From contig OZ287713.1 of the NCBI GenBank assembly GCA_965649825.1, positions 62,001 to 126,000 on the forward strand: 64,000 nucleotides of DNA, in the 5' to 3' direction. The notes beneath the pieces are model-generated. The model worked only from the letters and a program-made list of their open reading frames with translations, had not been told where the DNA came from and did no database searches. A program made the position numbers and the translations under genes. Positions 1 to 12,391 of the stretch are shown here, piece after piece (position 1 is the stretch's first letter; each line of letters begins with the position of its first letter). Source of the DNA: Penicillus capitatus (lineage: Eukaryota > Chlorophyta).

Positions 1-902
1 TGTGGGTGATGCTTACCTGCCCGTTGGAAAAGATCTTCCGTGCTTTGCTGAAGACTGCCCTTGGGGAATCCAAACTTTACAACGGAGGCATTTGTACTGT
101 TGCTGTTGTTGCTGATCCATTGCTTCTCTATGTGCGTCGTTGCCCTGTCCTTCTTGGTCTTCTGTTCTGCTTCGACCGAAAAGCGTCTGACCGAACGGAC
201 GGATACTTTGCTTCTCCTTCTTTCGCTGCAACGTGCGCGTCTGTGTCGTCGACACGGGGTTCGAGTTCTGCATTGTGCGCGAAGGATGGATGGAGTTGCA
301 GGTTTTGAGCAAGACGGACGCGCCGTCATCCGCATGGACATTGAGGTCATTCGAAATAACGATGGACATCGAAGGCGACATGACAGATTGTCACATCTGT
401 TGCGCCGCCGCACGGGCGCGTGGAAACGCGGACGACGTCGAACGCCTGTCGTCTAACAAAGACTGTCTGAACAATGGACGCCTGGAATTTAGACGGTGGA
501 CCAAAGGCATGTGTCGCATTACACACTGACGCGTCACTCCGCCTTTCCTCGGTCAAGTGCGCGATGAAGTTCAGATGTGACAGTGCCATGTCCTCACACT
601 CCTTCCACATGCGCAGGCTCCGAACGCGACGTGAACAAACGCAGAAGCTGTTACCAAACCCTCCGCGGGCTGGCCAAGAGTCGAGACATGGGCCTCCCTA
701 CTCATGCTTCATTTTCTGTGCGGTTCATCCATCCCGGTCAACCCACACTTTATCGGGGTCTTACGTCTCTGGTAAGGCGACTCTGCAGTGGCGTATCGAT
801 ATTTTCCAAACTTCACTACAAAAAACAAAGACGTTTTCCAAAAGGGAGAAGACATGGAGAATGTAGAAACCCGGAATCCGTTAAACTACGCAGATCCTAC
901 AG
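1..902 (+). CDS. unidentified multi-exon gene, left edge
   Basis: Several short open stretches on the plus strand have coding-like composition but I could not join them into one reading frame. The clearest lies at about 233-450 and reads as an alternating beta-type segment (FEFCIVREGWMELQVLSK, then AWTLRSFEITM). This weakly resembles the central part of Mediator subunit MED14, where a similar pattern precedes a W-x-L-x-x-x-E-I motif. Candidate GT-AG introns sit near 770-797. The gene probably begins outside the window. The MED14 suggestion is only a similarity of pattern and could be wrong; the minus strand is also open here. Confidence 0.3.
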
Positions 903-1783
903 ATGCGTCAAGGTTTATCTACTTCCCCTCTAGCATATTACGACCGTTTGTTTGTGCAACATATGCTTCGCAGCGTCTGTGAAGCGATGCCGTCTTCTTC
1001 TTCAGAACCGGAAGAGAGAAGAACAATAAATTCGCAAAGACGGAAAGTAAGTACTCTCATTCTCAAAAAGAACTTACCGAATGATGTGTGTGTCTCAGAG
1101 AACGCGGATTGATATAGACCGGAAGCACGCAGCAACGCTAGCAAACCTGTGTGCAAGGAACTCGGGAATAAACTCGCAGAAATCAAGGTAGGCGGCAACT
1201 TCGTTTCTTTGCAAGTGCCGTTCGACTAAGTGTGTTCGTAGCGTTTGTTCGAAGACATTGAAGGACTCCTGACGGAAGATTCGCCGCAACACAGCGAACC
1301 GCCACCGCTGCTCCGAGAGGGCTGGCCGCAACACGGCGAACCGCCAGCGCCGCTCCTGTCAGACGCGACCAGACATCGAAAAGCACCACCATCGAGGATG
1401 CCACGTGCTTCGCCGCCAAAAAATTTAGAAGAATAAGGTTTTTTTAACTGACCTGTGTGTGTAGAGACTCCGACTGCCCAATGCGTCGAAGACCTTTGAT
1501 GTTGGATTGAGTAACGTGTGGTTCCAGACAACAGAAGACCATGTCAGAACCTTCTTTAGCGACTGTGGAGCCGTCGTGAGAGTCCGTTTAGGTAAGATAT
1601 GCTAGTAATAAAGTGAAATGTGTGCTTTTTCCTTTAGATCTGAACGCCGATGGACGACGAACCGGGCGTGGAAGAGTGTGCTTCGAGAAAGAGTCCGCAA
1701 GAAAACAAGCTTTGGAGACAAAGAACAATAGTCTTCCGAACAATAGAAATATCTTTGTTCACAAAGTGAAGGACGAAATGTAA
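903..1783 (+). CDS. RNA-recognition-motif (RRM) protein
   Basis: The last two exons are firm. Exon 1469-1591 and exon 1638-1783 are separated by a 46-nt GT-AG intron (1592-1637). Together they read as one RRM: KTFDVGLSNVWF corresponds to RNP2, TTEDHVRTFFSDCGAVVRVRL to helix 1 and strand 2, and GRGRVCFEKESARKQAL to RNP1 and helix 2. The protein ends shortly after the RRM at 1781-1783. Upstream exons from about 903 (SPLAYYDRLFVQ, then an Arg/Ser-rich part) are inferred and their splice sites are ambiguous. Ala/Arg-rich sequence at about 1270-1400 looks like a basic linker. The role is RNA binding, perhaps nucleolar; no specific orthologue is recognised. Confidence 0.6.
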
Positions 1784-1984
1784 AATTCGCTTTCGAGTAA
1801 ATGAACCTTTTAGCGTCATCTGATGATCTGTAACGCGATCGACTCGTTTGCCGTTGACTGTTCTCTGTGAACGAGCCGTTAGCAGCTTACCGTTCCGACG
1901 GTAAACAAACTGTTTTTTAAATCGCTCATTTTTAATTAGAAAATTTAACAATTCCTTGAATACTTATTCAGCGCGTTGATTTAC

Positions 1985-4900
1985 ATGGCGGAGAGCGACG
2001 CGTCGAACAAAAAGGGCGCTGAGTACGATACCGAACTCTATGATTCGAAGGACAAGTTTTCAGGGTACGTCGACGCGATCGAGGTCGACGACAACGATGA
2101 GGATAACGACAACGATAACGACCGTGCAACGCAGCGTAAGAGAGAAAAACGCATCAAAGCGGCACAGCGGGAAGTACCTCAGATGGAAGACGAAGGGGCG
2201 GAACCCGAAGTGTGCAGCCCGTCACTGACAACACGGGCACAGCGACGTACGTGTGTGCATTCCTGTAGTTTCAGAGTTTCACGATGCCGCGCAAAATCAT
2301 TGAACGCGAGACGGACTACCAGAAGCGCAAGTATGGACGACAGATGTCACCGGAACGCCAGGATGCCTATGCGATGGGCGACCACACGCCAGACGCAAAT
2401 GTCCGTTCGTATGCCGACACCATGAAGCAACAGATGTTGGATATGGAACGCGAGAACACCATGCGCAACATCGCAGAGAAGAGACGGGACGAAACGGAAA
2501 CGAAAAGGAGCCTCTGGGACAAACCGTACTCGGAAGAGTGACCATACCTGTCACATCAGTATTGCATCTCTTTGTCGTTGTGGTTTAGGAAGCCGCGCAA
2601 GAATCGTGATTGGAATGATGTCGAGGCGACCCCGACGCCATCTGGGAGTCGTCGATGGGACACGACGCCTGGATTCGAAGAGACGCCCAAAAAGAACAGA
2701 TGGGACGAGTCTCCTGCTCTTAAACGCAAAGATATTGACGAAGCTGCAGCCATGGCGACGAAGAAGTCGAGATCTCGCTGGGACGAGACGCCTGTTGCCA
2801 AGGGGGCTGCTCCCATGTTGGGTGCGACGCCAGTGTTGGGACCCGGCGATGCGACACCGATGATGACACCAAGCATGTTTAGTTTCACACCGATTCCCGG
2901 AATGGAGACCCCTTCGGCGGCTGGCATGCCCCAAGTGCCGTTGACGCCAGAACAGTATCAACAGGCCAGATGGGAACGGGAGATAGAGGAACGCAACCGA
3001 CCGTTGACAGATGAAGATCTGAATGCGATTCTGCCGGGCGAGGAGGAAGGTTACAAAGTGCTGGAAGCTCCAGCTGGATATCAGCCCGTACGTACTCCTG
3101 CCAGGAAACTCATGGGCACACCCAGTCCCTATGTTGGAGGTCCCATGTACAACATCCCCGAAGAAACAACGATGGCAGTGCCAGAAGTGCCCCCGACGCC
3201 AGAGGATTTACCAGACATGAAGCCGGAAGATGTCCAGATGTTTGGCAAACTGCTGCAGGATGTGGACGAGGAGGAACTGAGCGTCGAAGAAGCCAAGGAG
3301 CGCAAGATCATGAAACTCTTGCTCAAAGTGAAGAACGGCACACCGCCGCAGCGCAAGTCTGCCTTGAGGCAGCTCACGGACAAGGCCAGAGAACTGGGGG
3401 CCGGTCCAATGTTCAATCAGATCCTGCCGCTGCTTATGCAGCCCACACTGGAAGACCAGGAACGTCACCTGCTGGTCAAAGTGATCGATCGTGTGATGTT
3501 CCGATTGGATGAATTGGTGCGTCCTTACGTGCACAAGATCCTTGTGGTCATTGAGCCACTGTTGATCGATGAAGACTACTATGCACGGGTCGAAGGACGC
3601 GAGATCATTGCCAACCTGTCGAAGGCTGCAGGACTGCCGTCGATGATCGCAGCCATGAGGCCAGATATCGACAACATCGATGAGTACGTGCGAAACACGA
3701 CGGCCAGGGCATTCAGTGTCGTGGCATCGGCGCTCGGCATTCCGAAGCTCATTCCCTTCCTCAAGGCTGTCTGTCTGTCCAAGAAATCGTGGCAGGCGCG
3801 CCACACGGGGATCAAAATCGTCCAGCAGATTGCCATTCTCGTGGGCGTCGCCGTCCTGCCCCATCTGAAATCCATGGTCGACATCATCAAACATGGACTG
3901 GAGGACGAGAACCAAAAGGTTAAGACCATCACGGCCCTGTCTCTCGCGGCCTTGGCTGAGGCCGCGGCGCCGTACGGCATTGAGAGCTTCGACGATGTGC
4001 TGGAGCCTCTGTGGAAGGGCATCCGGACGCTCCGTGGCAAAGTCCTGGCCGCCTTTCTCAAAGCCATCGGTTTCATTATCCCTCTCATGGACGCGCAGTA
4101 TGCCAACGACTACACCCGAGAGGTCATGTTCGTTTTGCTGAGAGAGTTCCAGACGCCGGACGAAGAGATGAAGAAGATTGTACTGAAGGTCGTGAAGCAG
4201 TGTGTCCTGACAGAAGGCGTGGAGGCACAGTACATTAAGGACGACATTCTCTCTGAATTCTTTCGCTGTTTCTGGGTGCGTCGTATGGCATTGGATCGCC
4301 GTAACTACCGTCAGTTGGTCGATACAACCGTTGCATTGGCAGAAAAGGTTGGCTGTTCTGAGATTGTGGGTCGCGTTGTCGAAGATCTGAAGGACGAATC
4401 GGAGCCTTACCGTCGCATGGTGGTCGAGACCATCGACAAGGTCATCACCAAATTGGGCACCGCCGACCTCGATGCGCGATTGGAGGAGTTGCTGATCGAT
4501 GGCATTCTCTATGCTTTCCAGGAGCAGATCAGCGACGACGCCCAGGTGATGTTGAATGGATTCGGCACCGTCATCAATTCCCTCAATCTCCGTTCCGCTC
4601 CTTACCTCCCCCAAATCTGTGGCACCATCAAATGGAGACTGAACAACAAGGCGGCAAAGATCCGCCAACAGGCGGCCGATTTGATCTCGCGCATCGCCAT
4701 CACGATGAAGGAGTGCAAAGAGACACAGCTCTTGGGACATCTGGGAGTGGTGCTGTACGAGTACTTGGGCGAAGAGTATCCAGAAGTGCTGGGTTCCATT
4801 CTGGGTGCACTGAAGAGTATCGTCAATGTGATGGGAATGGACAAAATGACGCCGCCCATCAAAGACCTGTTGCCACGTTTGACGCCCATTCTGAAGAACC

Positions 4901-5736
4901 GTCACGAAAAGGTCCAGGAGAATTGCATCGATCTGGTCGGTCGTATCGCCGATCGTGGACCCGAACATGTGCCTCCGAGAGAGTGGATGCGCATCTGTTT
5001 TGAGCTGCTGGAAATGCTGAATGCCCATAAGAAAGGCATTCGACGCGCAACGGTCAACACCTTCGGCTACATTGCGAAGGCCATCGGTCCCCAAGACGTT
5101 CTGGTTACCCTGCTGAACAATCTCAAGGTCCAGGAGAGGCAGAACCGTGTCTGCACGACAGTCGCCATCGCCATCGTGGCCGAGACCTGTTCTCCCTTTA
5201 CCGTTCTCCCCGCTCTGATGAACGAGTACAAAGTCCCCGAGCTCAATGTCCAGAACGGTGTTCTCAAGGCGCTGTCCTTCATGTTCGAGTATATCGGCGA
5301 AATGGGTAAGGACTACATCTACGCCGTGACGCCTTTGCTTGAAGATGCGCTCATGGACCGAGATCTTGTCCATCGACAGACAGCTGCCTCTGTGGTACAG
5401 CACATTGCGTTGGGTGTGGCCGGACTGGGATGCGAAGACGCGCTGATGCATTTGCTCAACTACGTCTGGCCAAACATCTTCGAGACCTCTCCCCATGTCA
5501 TCAACGCCGTCAGCGGCGCCGTCGATGGCATGCGTCTCTCATTGGGACCTGCCATTGTGCTCAACTATCTCCTTCAGGGTCTCTTTCATCCGGCCAGAAA
5601 AGTGAGAGAAGTCTACTGGAAGCTTTACAACAATCTCTACATCGGCGCACAAGATGCGCTCGTGGCATTCTATCCCATGTTCGAGGACGACACGTGCAAC
5701 ACTTATCGCCGCCACGAGTTGGACCTCTTTATCTGA
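1985..5736 (+). CDS. SF3B1: splicing factor 3B subunit 1 (U2 snRNP)
   Basis: SF3B1 is the HEAT-repeat scaffold of the U2 snRNP that clamps the branch-site helix in the spliceosome. Exons 1985-2209, 2275-2525 and 2589-5736 join in frame into about 1,207 residues, close to the family size (about 1,300 in animals) but with a shorter N-terminal tail. The N-terminus has the acidic [16 protein letters not shown] start, the ISPERxD-like block (MSPERQDAY) and at least three RWDxTP/SP-type motifs that bind UHM domains. From about residue 400 the HEAT superhelix is almost continuous with metazoan SF3B1. The residues equivalent to human R625 ([11 protein letters not shown]), H662 and K666 ([11 protein letters not shown]) and K700 ([10 protein letters not shown]) are all present. 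Intron lengths of 63-65 nt set the pattern for the window. The start is the first in-frame ATG of the acidic leader. Confidence 0.97.
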
Positions 5737-5828
5737 AATGCCGGAAAGATATCAACCATTGTGTTTGTCTTACGTTTACATGAGTTGGGACGGTGTTTGT
5801 TTATAGATCATCTGCACGATGTAAACGT

Positions 5829-6803
5829 CTACCCTTCCGTATTTTCCAGCGCTTCTCGGATCTTTTCCTTCTGCAGCTCATCGAGCCTGTGCGGAAAGAT
5901 GACATCGAATTGGATCAGCAGATCGCCATGTTTCATCGTCTTGCTGTTGGGCATACCCTTGCCGCGTTCCACATGTTTGCGCTGAGGTGATGCGACCGTC
6001 TTGATCGGAATGTGCAGCACGGTTCCGTCTAGATGCTTCAATTCCACGACTGTCCCGCAGAGGGCATCGACCAATGAGAGGCGCCGTTTGTGGATAAGAT
6101 CATCTCCCGAGCGCGTGAAGACGTCGTGGGGTTTCTCCTCGATGACGAAGACAATATCTGCCGGGATGATGCCCGGTCGCTCATCTCCCTTCTCCTCGAA
6201 CGTAATTTTCGTCCCCTGTTTCCAACCGGGACGCACATTGATTTCGAGAATCTCTGAAACCTCCATGTTTTTGCCGGAGGCATCTCGCAGTTGACGCGAA
6301 ATCTTCATTTTCTTCGTCGTTCCCGAATAGAGCTCCTCCAGTGTACATCTGAGAGGATTGGTGATGGGTGCTGCCTTGCGAGAACGTGGCCGGCCAAAAG
6401 GATCTCCACCGTGGACAAAGGAGTCAAATCCAGAAGGCATGCCATTGAAGTGACTGCCGCATCGGCCGCCAAAGATGGTCGAAAAACCGTCATCGTTGCC
6501 GAAGAAGGATCTGAAGATGTCTTCGGCGGACGAGGGTGTGAAGGCGAAACCGCCGCCAGCTGCACCACCCATACCATTCTTGAGACCATCTTCGCCAAAG
6601 CGGTCGTAGATTTCGCGTTTCTGTGGGTCGGACAGCACTTCGAATGCTTCGGAAATGTCTTTAAACTTCGCTTCTGCCTCGCTCTTGTTATCTTGGTTCT
6701 TATCCGGGTGCCATCGCATCGCCTGTTTGCGATAAGCTTTCTTCAATGCATTATCGTCGGCGTCTTTTGAAACGCCGAGTATCTGATAGTAATCCCTTCC
6801 CAT
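5829..6803 (-). CDS. type II DnaJ/Hsp40 co-chaperone (DNAJB1/Sis1-like)
   Basis: An uninterrupted 324-residue frame. Residues 1-70 form a J domain starting [12 protein letters not shown] with the HPD tripeptide (RWHPDKNQ) that stimulates Hsp70 ATPase. A glycine/phenylalanine region ([15 protein letters not shown]) follows. Two C-terminal substrate-binding barrels come next ([15 protein letters not shown], then [18 protein letters not shown], then [12 protein letters not shown]). There are no CXXCXGXG zinc repeats, so it is type II. The length equals that of DNAJB1, DNAJB4 and Sis1. No signal peptide is seen and it should be cytosolic or nuclear. It converges with SF3B1, whose stop is 92 nt away. 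It is one of few intronless genes here. Confidence 0.95.
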   Translation of the reverse strand: MGRDYYQILGVSKDADDNALKKAYRKQAMRWHPDKNQDNKSEAEAKFKDISEAFEVLSDPQKREIYDRFGEDGLKNGMGGAAGGGFAFTPSSAEDIFRSFFGNDDGFSTIFGGRCGSHFNGMPSGFDSFVHGGDPFGRPRSRKAAPITNPLRCTLEELYSGTTKKMKISRQLRDASGKNMEVSEILEINVRPGWKQGTKITFEEKGDERPGIIPADIVFVIEEKPHDVFTRSGDDLIHKRRLSLVDALCGTVVELKHLDGTVLHIPIKTVASPQRKHVERGKGMPNSKTMKHGDLLIQFDVIFPHRLDELQKEKIREALENTEG

Positions 6804-6924
6804 GAAACGATAAGCGGAACGAAATGCGCAAGACGCGACGTGGTTTCATTACAATCAAAATCGAAGATTCTCGACGTCTCAGGGAAGATGACGTGAACGT
6901 GACGTCAACATCACGAGATCACGT

Positions 6925-7732
6925 TCAATATCGAGCAGCAATGTCTCCGGTCTCCAGCTCTCCTCCAACGAGGCGCACTAAACAAAACGAACGCGATTTC
7001 GCTAAAGGGCAGATAGAGCATATCCATCGTGCTTGTTCGATTGGAAGGAGGTGTCGCTCGAGGATGCCGAGATCGAGTGGCGAATCGAGGCCTTCGTGTC
7101 GCATTTTTGCCTTGTCTGTGTAGACGACGGTTTCGATGGCATCGAGTTCGGCAGCTTCGTTGTGGGGTGCATTCAGCAGAGCAATGACATCCTCAGCGTG
7201 TTCTGCCAGCAGTTCTGGAATCGCGTCCGTCTAAAGAGAAGTGCACGCGTGTGTGCATGTGTTATTCGATCGCGCTCCTAACGGTTTACCTCTTCCACGG
7301 CTTCGGCCTTCTCCTCGTGCGGTTTCTGCTGCGATTGCTCTTCTCTGGACGTCTGTCTGCGAATGACGCGCGCCTGCGAGTAAACATCATTCTGCCTTGA
7401 GTACTTACTGTCCTTGATATCGCAGTTGTCCACGCTTCCGACGTGAGCGTCCTTCAAGAACGTCGCTGTTTTCGACGTCCCTCTTCTGTAACAATAAACA
7501 GACAGAAATAAAACAACCGTTCAAACACGACGCAATTTGTCGGCACCGGATTCTGTGATGCAATGCTCGGCTGTTCTTCACGATCCTCCTCGCGTTTTCT
7601 TCGTCCATGAAGGCAACGCTCTGTCTCCTGTCTCACATAATCTCACTCTCACACCCATTGCTGGGAACCTAACATGACCTCGACATTAGCATCGCCGCGA
7701 TGCATCATGCGTTGACCGTCTGTTGTTGACAT
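6925..7732 (-). CDS. acidic protein of unknown function
   Basis: Three exons on the minus strand join well: about 7640-7518, 7485-7290 and 7230-6925, with GT-AG introns of 32 and 59 nt. They encode a charged polypeptide (KTATFLKDAHVGSVDNCDIKD, then REEQSQQKPHEEKAEAVEE, then IPELLAEHAEDVIALLNAPHN) ending near 6925. A further 5' exon starting at the ATG at 7732 (MSTTDGQRMMHRGDANVEV) is likely but its splice to the next exon is not in phase with the sites I can see. I do not recognise the family. No signal peptide or membrane segment is visible. It is head-to-head with the DnaJ-side intergenic region and downstream of the pTAC3-like gene. Confidence 0.5.
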
Positions 7733-7824
7733 CGTCAACTCGACCTCAGATCCCGTGTCGATTATGGCAAGGCGCATAAGGGAGTCAATACGTGTGAGCA
7801 AGAGAAATCGTTAACAATCGACGT

Positions 7825-10800
7825 TCAGAGTTGCTTTGCCGCATCGGCCGTCGCATCGGGCTCTGCAACGGCCGTCGCATCGGGCTCTGCAACGGCCGTC
7901 TCATCGGGCTCTGCAACGGCCGTCTCATCGGGCTCTGCAACGGCCGTCGCGTCGGCCGTTGCTATTAGTTCGTCAAGTTCTTCATCTCTCTCTTTGATAT
8001 CTTCATCCGAGTCATCCATATTGTTCATACTACTGAACCCTTCCAAACTCTCTTCCTCGTCGGTCGATGGAGGTCCAATCGGCGAGTCCAGCTCGACCAC
8101 TTCTGGCTCATCCTCTTCTAAAAGATCTGGTTGCGGTATTAAGTCTTCAGGGGATGCCAGGAAATCGGCTCCGCCCATAGGAACCTCTGTGTTGAGAAGA
8201 GGACCTTTCTCTCGGACGATTTTGATCTCTTCTAGCAGTTCTGGTGTTGGCTGCAGTCCTTTGACCTCCATGTCCTCAATGATTTCTTCACAGGCGTCCG
8301 GGAATCCAGTCAGCAAACACAGTCTGCAGCAGGAATGAAGAATATCCAACATACGTCTCCTATATTCTACCACTCTTTTCTCCGGCTCCGGATCCGCCGC
8401 CCTACCACAAATGTCGCATCTGAATGATCATCGAAAGAAAATCACTTGAATTCAACAGGTTTCTGTTGGATCATAATTCCCAGTTTCCAGGCAGCCATGG
8501 CACTTTTCTCGAGGCGATTCAAATCATCGATGGCTTCAAAGTCTTCCAGTGTTGGGAAGCTACCCAACAGCGATACCCTTTCACAGATGGCTATTGCTGC
8601 ATTGGCGCCAGCAGTGTCGTCTGATCCCATATCTGAGTACTGCTGCGATTCCAGTGTATAAGTATCTGACCACTTCATAGGCTTCTTCTTTTTCGTGTCG
8701 TCGACCCGCAAGGCATCCATAAAGTCCTTTTCGTTTAGTTTCCTGAGATCTTCCAGTGTCTCTGCTTCCGCTTTCTCAACTGCGATGCATTGACACAGAA
8801 TGAGATGCTCCGAAATCGAGTGATCTGAAACCTGTGAATCGGGGACGAGCCAGCAACGCCTCGGCTTCTTCCGCAGGCATCTTTTTCTTCGAGATCAGCT
8901 TGCCATTGGCATATTCATACCGTACATACTCGTAAGTTTCTGTCGGTTCCTATATGGAGCCGGTCAACGTGTGTGACACTATGTAGATGATTATCTTGCC
9001 TTTGCTGGACGACCATAAGGACGGGCTTTATTTTCCAATGGACCCCCTCTCATGGTCTTCTGTCTCCGTCTCAGCGCTTTCCTTCGTTTCAGTTCATCCG
9101 CAATGGACGGATTCGCACGTCGTGCCTTTGTCACGGCGGCTTGGAGCTCCTTTCGTAAACCCTCTGTCGGCAGATCTCGAGCAATGCACTCGGCTATCAG
9201 ATCTCCGATCTTCATTCTGCTCATCGACAGGATCATACCTAACACAGCAAAACGTCGAACAGGGAGTGAGATGTGCGGCCAGTCATTACCATCATCATCG
9301 ACAGCGCACTTAGCATAGCCGATCTTCACACCATTGATCACTTCTGCTTGTCTGCCATCCTTCGTGAAGACAAAGCCATCGTGATAGGGCTTCTCTCCAA
9401 CTTCAATGCGCTTCGCCTAAGAATTTATCGTCAAGGAAAAGAACGGGAGGAGGAGGCAGAGATAACGAGGAGCTTTTCTTTGTGATGTTCGATCCATTGC
9501 GAGACAAATGTCCGACCATTGGCATCCGGGACCATTACGTCGTCTGGCAAAGCTGAACAGCGGTTGAAAGCCATAGAGAGCAAAACACTGTGCAGACGAA
9601 TTGGGAGTTCAGCTTTGACAAGTCCCTCTGATCCACGAGAAACGAACGGCTAAGAATTGGCAAAGAAAACAGAGTCTTACGGAAGAGTGGTGGCAAGACC
9701 CGCTGCTGCATGTAATCGAATTGTCTCTTCTCGTCCACGCCTGCTAACTGATTGCTCACAAACGTCTGCTGAGCGATCAGCACTTCTCCAATCTTCAACA
9801 GCGCTTTGACATAGATCAGCAGAGATTCGTCATCTGGATCGATGTCCTGAGAATCTGTAAGAGATTGCCACACATTATCGAACAGTGCACGCGATTGAAT
9901 GCCCTCCTGATCTACAGTGCCAGGTATCACTCTAAGTCGCACAGAAGACGTGTGCACCCCATCCGTTGACAATGGCGTGAAGAACAGAGTTGTATGTTGG
10001 CAGATCGAGAGATCGCGGCAGAGACATCAGCCACAGACTCATCTGTATATCTCCTTTCTCGCCGTAGTGCTCCAGTAATCCTGCTATGTGCTGCGGTTCG
10101 CAGTAAATGTCACTTCTCTCGTCTCTCTCAAAAACAAGGACTTCACTCAACTCTTCCAAAGCGTGTTCCTAACCACACTCCACATTTTTCAGCGATGCGT
10201 CTCGTGAAAGCCGCGGCAGACATAATGGTGATTTCGACAGTAGTAGTCAATGATGCAGGCATAGAGATGGCGATCGGGAGTGAAGGACTCTTGTCGACCT
10301 TCTTCCAAATACGCCACCGCTTTCGATTCGAATCCCTGACGAAACAGCATTGTCACCAACATGATCCACCCTGCGTGCATCACACACGAGCTCGCCGAGA
10401 AGGATCTCTATGGCTCACAGACCTTTCTCTGCATCTGCATTGGCATTCGGCCGCAACATCGACGTAAAGACGGCTTCGGCGTTTTTTGTATTCTTTGACT
10501 TCATGAAGGCATAGATGAGCACAACGTAGCTCTCTGTCAGGGGACGGGCACCTAGTCCAATAGACAAACAGGTTCGTCACACATTGCTCACACATTTGCG
10601 GATACCTGAGGCATGAGCGCGCCGAATGGCGGTCAGAGCACCGGCCGCTGATCTCTTTTTTACGTAAGCAAATACCAAAGCATGATAGGCGCAAGGTCCA
10701 GGCTGAAATCCATCGGCCACCATCTCTCGGATGACATCCTCTGCCGTAATCGTATCCCCTTTCTTCGCCGCCACGAACAGCTGACTGCATGTGTCACCAT

Positions 10801-11301
10801 ACTTTATCGGACACGCACATTCATCGTTAGAAAAAACAGACTTGTGATAAGCAGCACGTTGCGGAGAAGTCTCATCGATGTCGACATAATCAGCGACGGT
10901 CGTGCTGGGAGGTGCTTGGGAAGAAAGCTCGACGGATTTCTCAGCTGCCTTCTTACGCTCTTCTTCTCGCTGAATCTCTTTTTCTGTATACATTCAGAGG
11001 TGCATGTAGTAAGGGCGAAGGAGATCAGAAGGGCGAACGTTTCTCTTTGAGGTGCATCAGCTGCGAAAAGAAAGATGTATCGTCTCGAGGGTCTTCATCG
11101 GTCTGCAGTCCTGTCGCAAGGAGAGATTGGTCTGAAGGTCGGCGACGTTCTTGTTACCCTCGGTCGACTGCGTCGAGGTGTGCGAGACGATCTTCCGCGA
11201 AAGCCGTCGATTCCAAGAGGCAGTGGTATACGGAAACCGCTTTATTGAGCAGGGCGTCGCCATAACAAACACTCCAGCACAACAGGATCCCATACCATGC
11301 A
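7825..11301 (-). CDS. PTAC3: pTAC3/PAP1-like plastid PPR-SAP protein
   Basis: In plants pTAC3 (PAP1) is the largest nuclear-encoded subunit attached to the plastid RNA polymerase. This gene reproduces its architecture in order. A basic Ser/Thr-rich N-terminus (ATG 11263 or 11301) looks like a transit peptide, followed by a coiled charged region (KEKQKEIQREEERKKA). A series of PPR-type helical pairs follows (EDVIREMVADGFQPGPCAYHALVFAYVKK; then PLTESYVVLIYAFMKSK; DRHLYACIIDYYCRN; LDLPTYNSVLHAIV). Next comes a block VPDANGRTFVSQWIEHHKEKLL, comparable to the region before the SAP domain in pTAC3. A SAP-like motif follows (KIGDLIAECIARDLPTEGLRKEL), then a C-terminal helical part (MLDILHSCCRLCLLTGFPDACEEIIEDMEVKG) and an acidic tail. 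There are at least eight exons; one intron near 11,150 would be only 26 nt and is doubtful. Orthology is inferred from architecture. Confidence 0.7.
7850..7949 (-). repeat. 24-bp tandem repeat encoding an octapeptide
   Basis: About four copies of a 24-bp unit (core gcatcgggctctgcaacggc on the plus strand) lie at the 3' end of the pTAC3-like gene. They encode repeats of A-V-A-E-P-D-(A/E)-T in its acidic tail. The copies differ at one or two positions. The frame is kept, so the array is coding, low-complexity sequence that probably varies in copy number between strains. Confidence 0.85.
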
Positions 11302-11418
11302 TCTTGAATACATGACCGGTGCGCGCACCGACAAATAGACAATTCGCAAAAAGAATATATTTGTAGCCACGGACGATGAAATCGGTCCCTGACACTCTCA
11401 AGAGGGACATCTGTAAGG

Positions 11419-12290
11419 TCAATCCTCTTTGATTCCATTGGCCAGCTGTGAATAGGGAGCGACAGGTTTGCCGTTGGTTTTATTGTCAGCTGAAATGCTG
11501 TGCAGATCTTCAGCGTGACGCCCAGGAATGAGGCGTTTGCCCAGACGACTGACACTCTTGCCCATGAGAAAAATCAGTGACATCAATACTGCGCTAATAA
11601 CCGTCATGAGCAGCACGCCATGAGGATGAGGTAGTTTGTTAAGAAAGCCGTAAGGAAAGCGCCCCGTCTTCATTTTTATCACACAAATCCAGCAACCGTA
11701 GCAAACAGCGAAGAATGCTGTCAGTCCATAGGATCGTGCGCTAAATCTACATACAGCACGCAGCCAAGTGCATCAGACTGTCTGCTATGGGTCAGACTGT
11801 GCCTGACCTTCGTGGATGAAACGTAAGAATATCAATCCATGCAACAATTGAATTGAGAATGTGGGTCGATTTGTCGATCCACTGCAGTACTTCGTGCGGT
11901 CTGGCAACAATTCCACCAGGAGTGAGACATTCGATGGCATAGTAGAGCATGGTCACACAGTTGGCAAGCACAAACACGGCACATGAGATATCATCAACAA
12001 ATTTCTTCAGCTTCTGGCGCTTTCCCTGTCACATCATGACATCTTTGCTGCATAACTGAGAGTCTGACGGTTAGTACATGCGGTGCCAGGTCGGCAAGGG
12101 TCGCGGCTATGAGCTGCACAAGCTGGACCGTGAAACTGCAGATGGTTAAATAGCAGAAATATCCACCAAAACGCTTTCGCGTTTCGCGATGGATGCTCTC
12201 AGAAGAGACATGCCATATCCAGACGCGTGCAAAGTACGCTGCGGCTATGGCATGAAACAGCCAACGCACATCCCTCATCCGACGCGCCAT
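11419..12290 (-). CDS. FAR-17a/AIG1-family membrane hydrolase
   Basis: Exons 12290-12069, 12025-11808 and 11746-11419 join in frame into 255 residues through GT-AG introns of 43 and 61 nt. The hydropathy shows about six membrane segments, as in AIG1 and ADTRP, intramembrane threonine hydrolases of fatty-acid esters of hydroxy fatty acids. The catalytic threonine is probably in GYFCYLTICS at the start of TM2, and the histidine in WIDKSTHILNS. The C-terminal half keeps the family pattern (YGLTAFFAVCYGCWICV) and ends in a basic cytosolic tail. It is divergent from the N-glycanase, 101 nt between start codons. Substrate is unknown; family assignment is good, catalytic residues are by alignment from memory of the family. 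Confidence 0.85.
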
Positions 12291-12391
12291 CGTCGTCGGT
12301 GGCCTATGCGACATCCCTTTACACAAGCAAGATCCGCCGCCACGGTCACTTCAACGAGGAGACATGGATATCGCCTCCCTTCGTGGTACTC
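12291..12391. promoter_or_regulatory. probable bidirectional promoter
   Basis: This 101-nt gap separates the start codons of the divergent AIG1-like and N-glycanase genes, so both promoters and both 5' leaders must lie here or overlap coding sequence. I see no clear TATA box. Confidence 0.45.

Noticed and set aside
3208-5496. A 762-codon open frame on the minus strand
   Set aside because: It is the antisense shadow of SF3B1; its sequence is rich in His, Gln and Arg with no domain, and the sense strand matches SF3B1 throughout.
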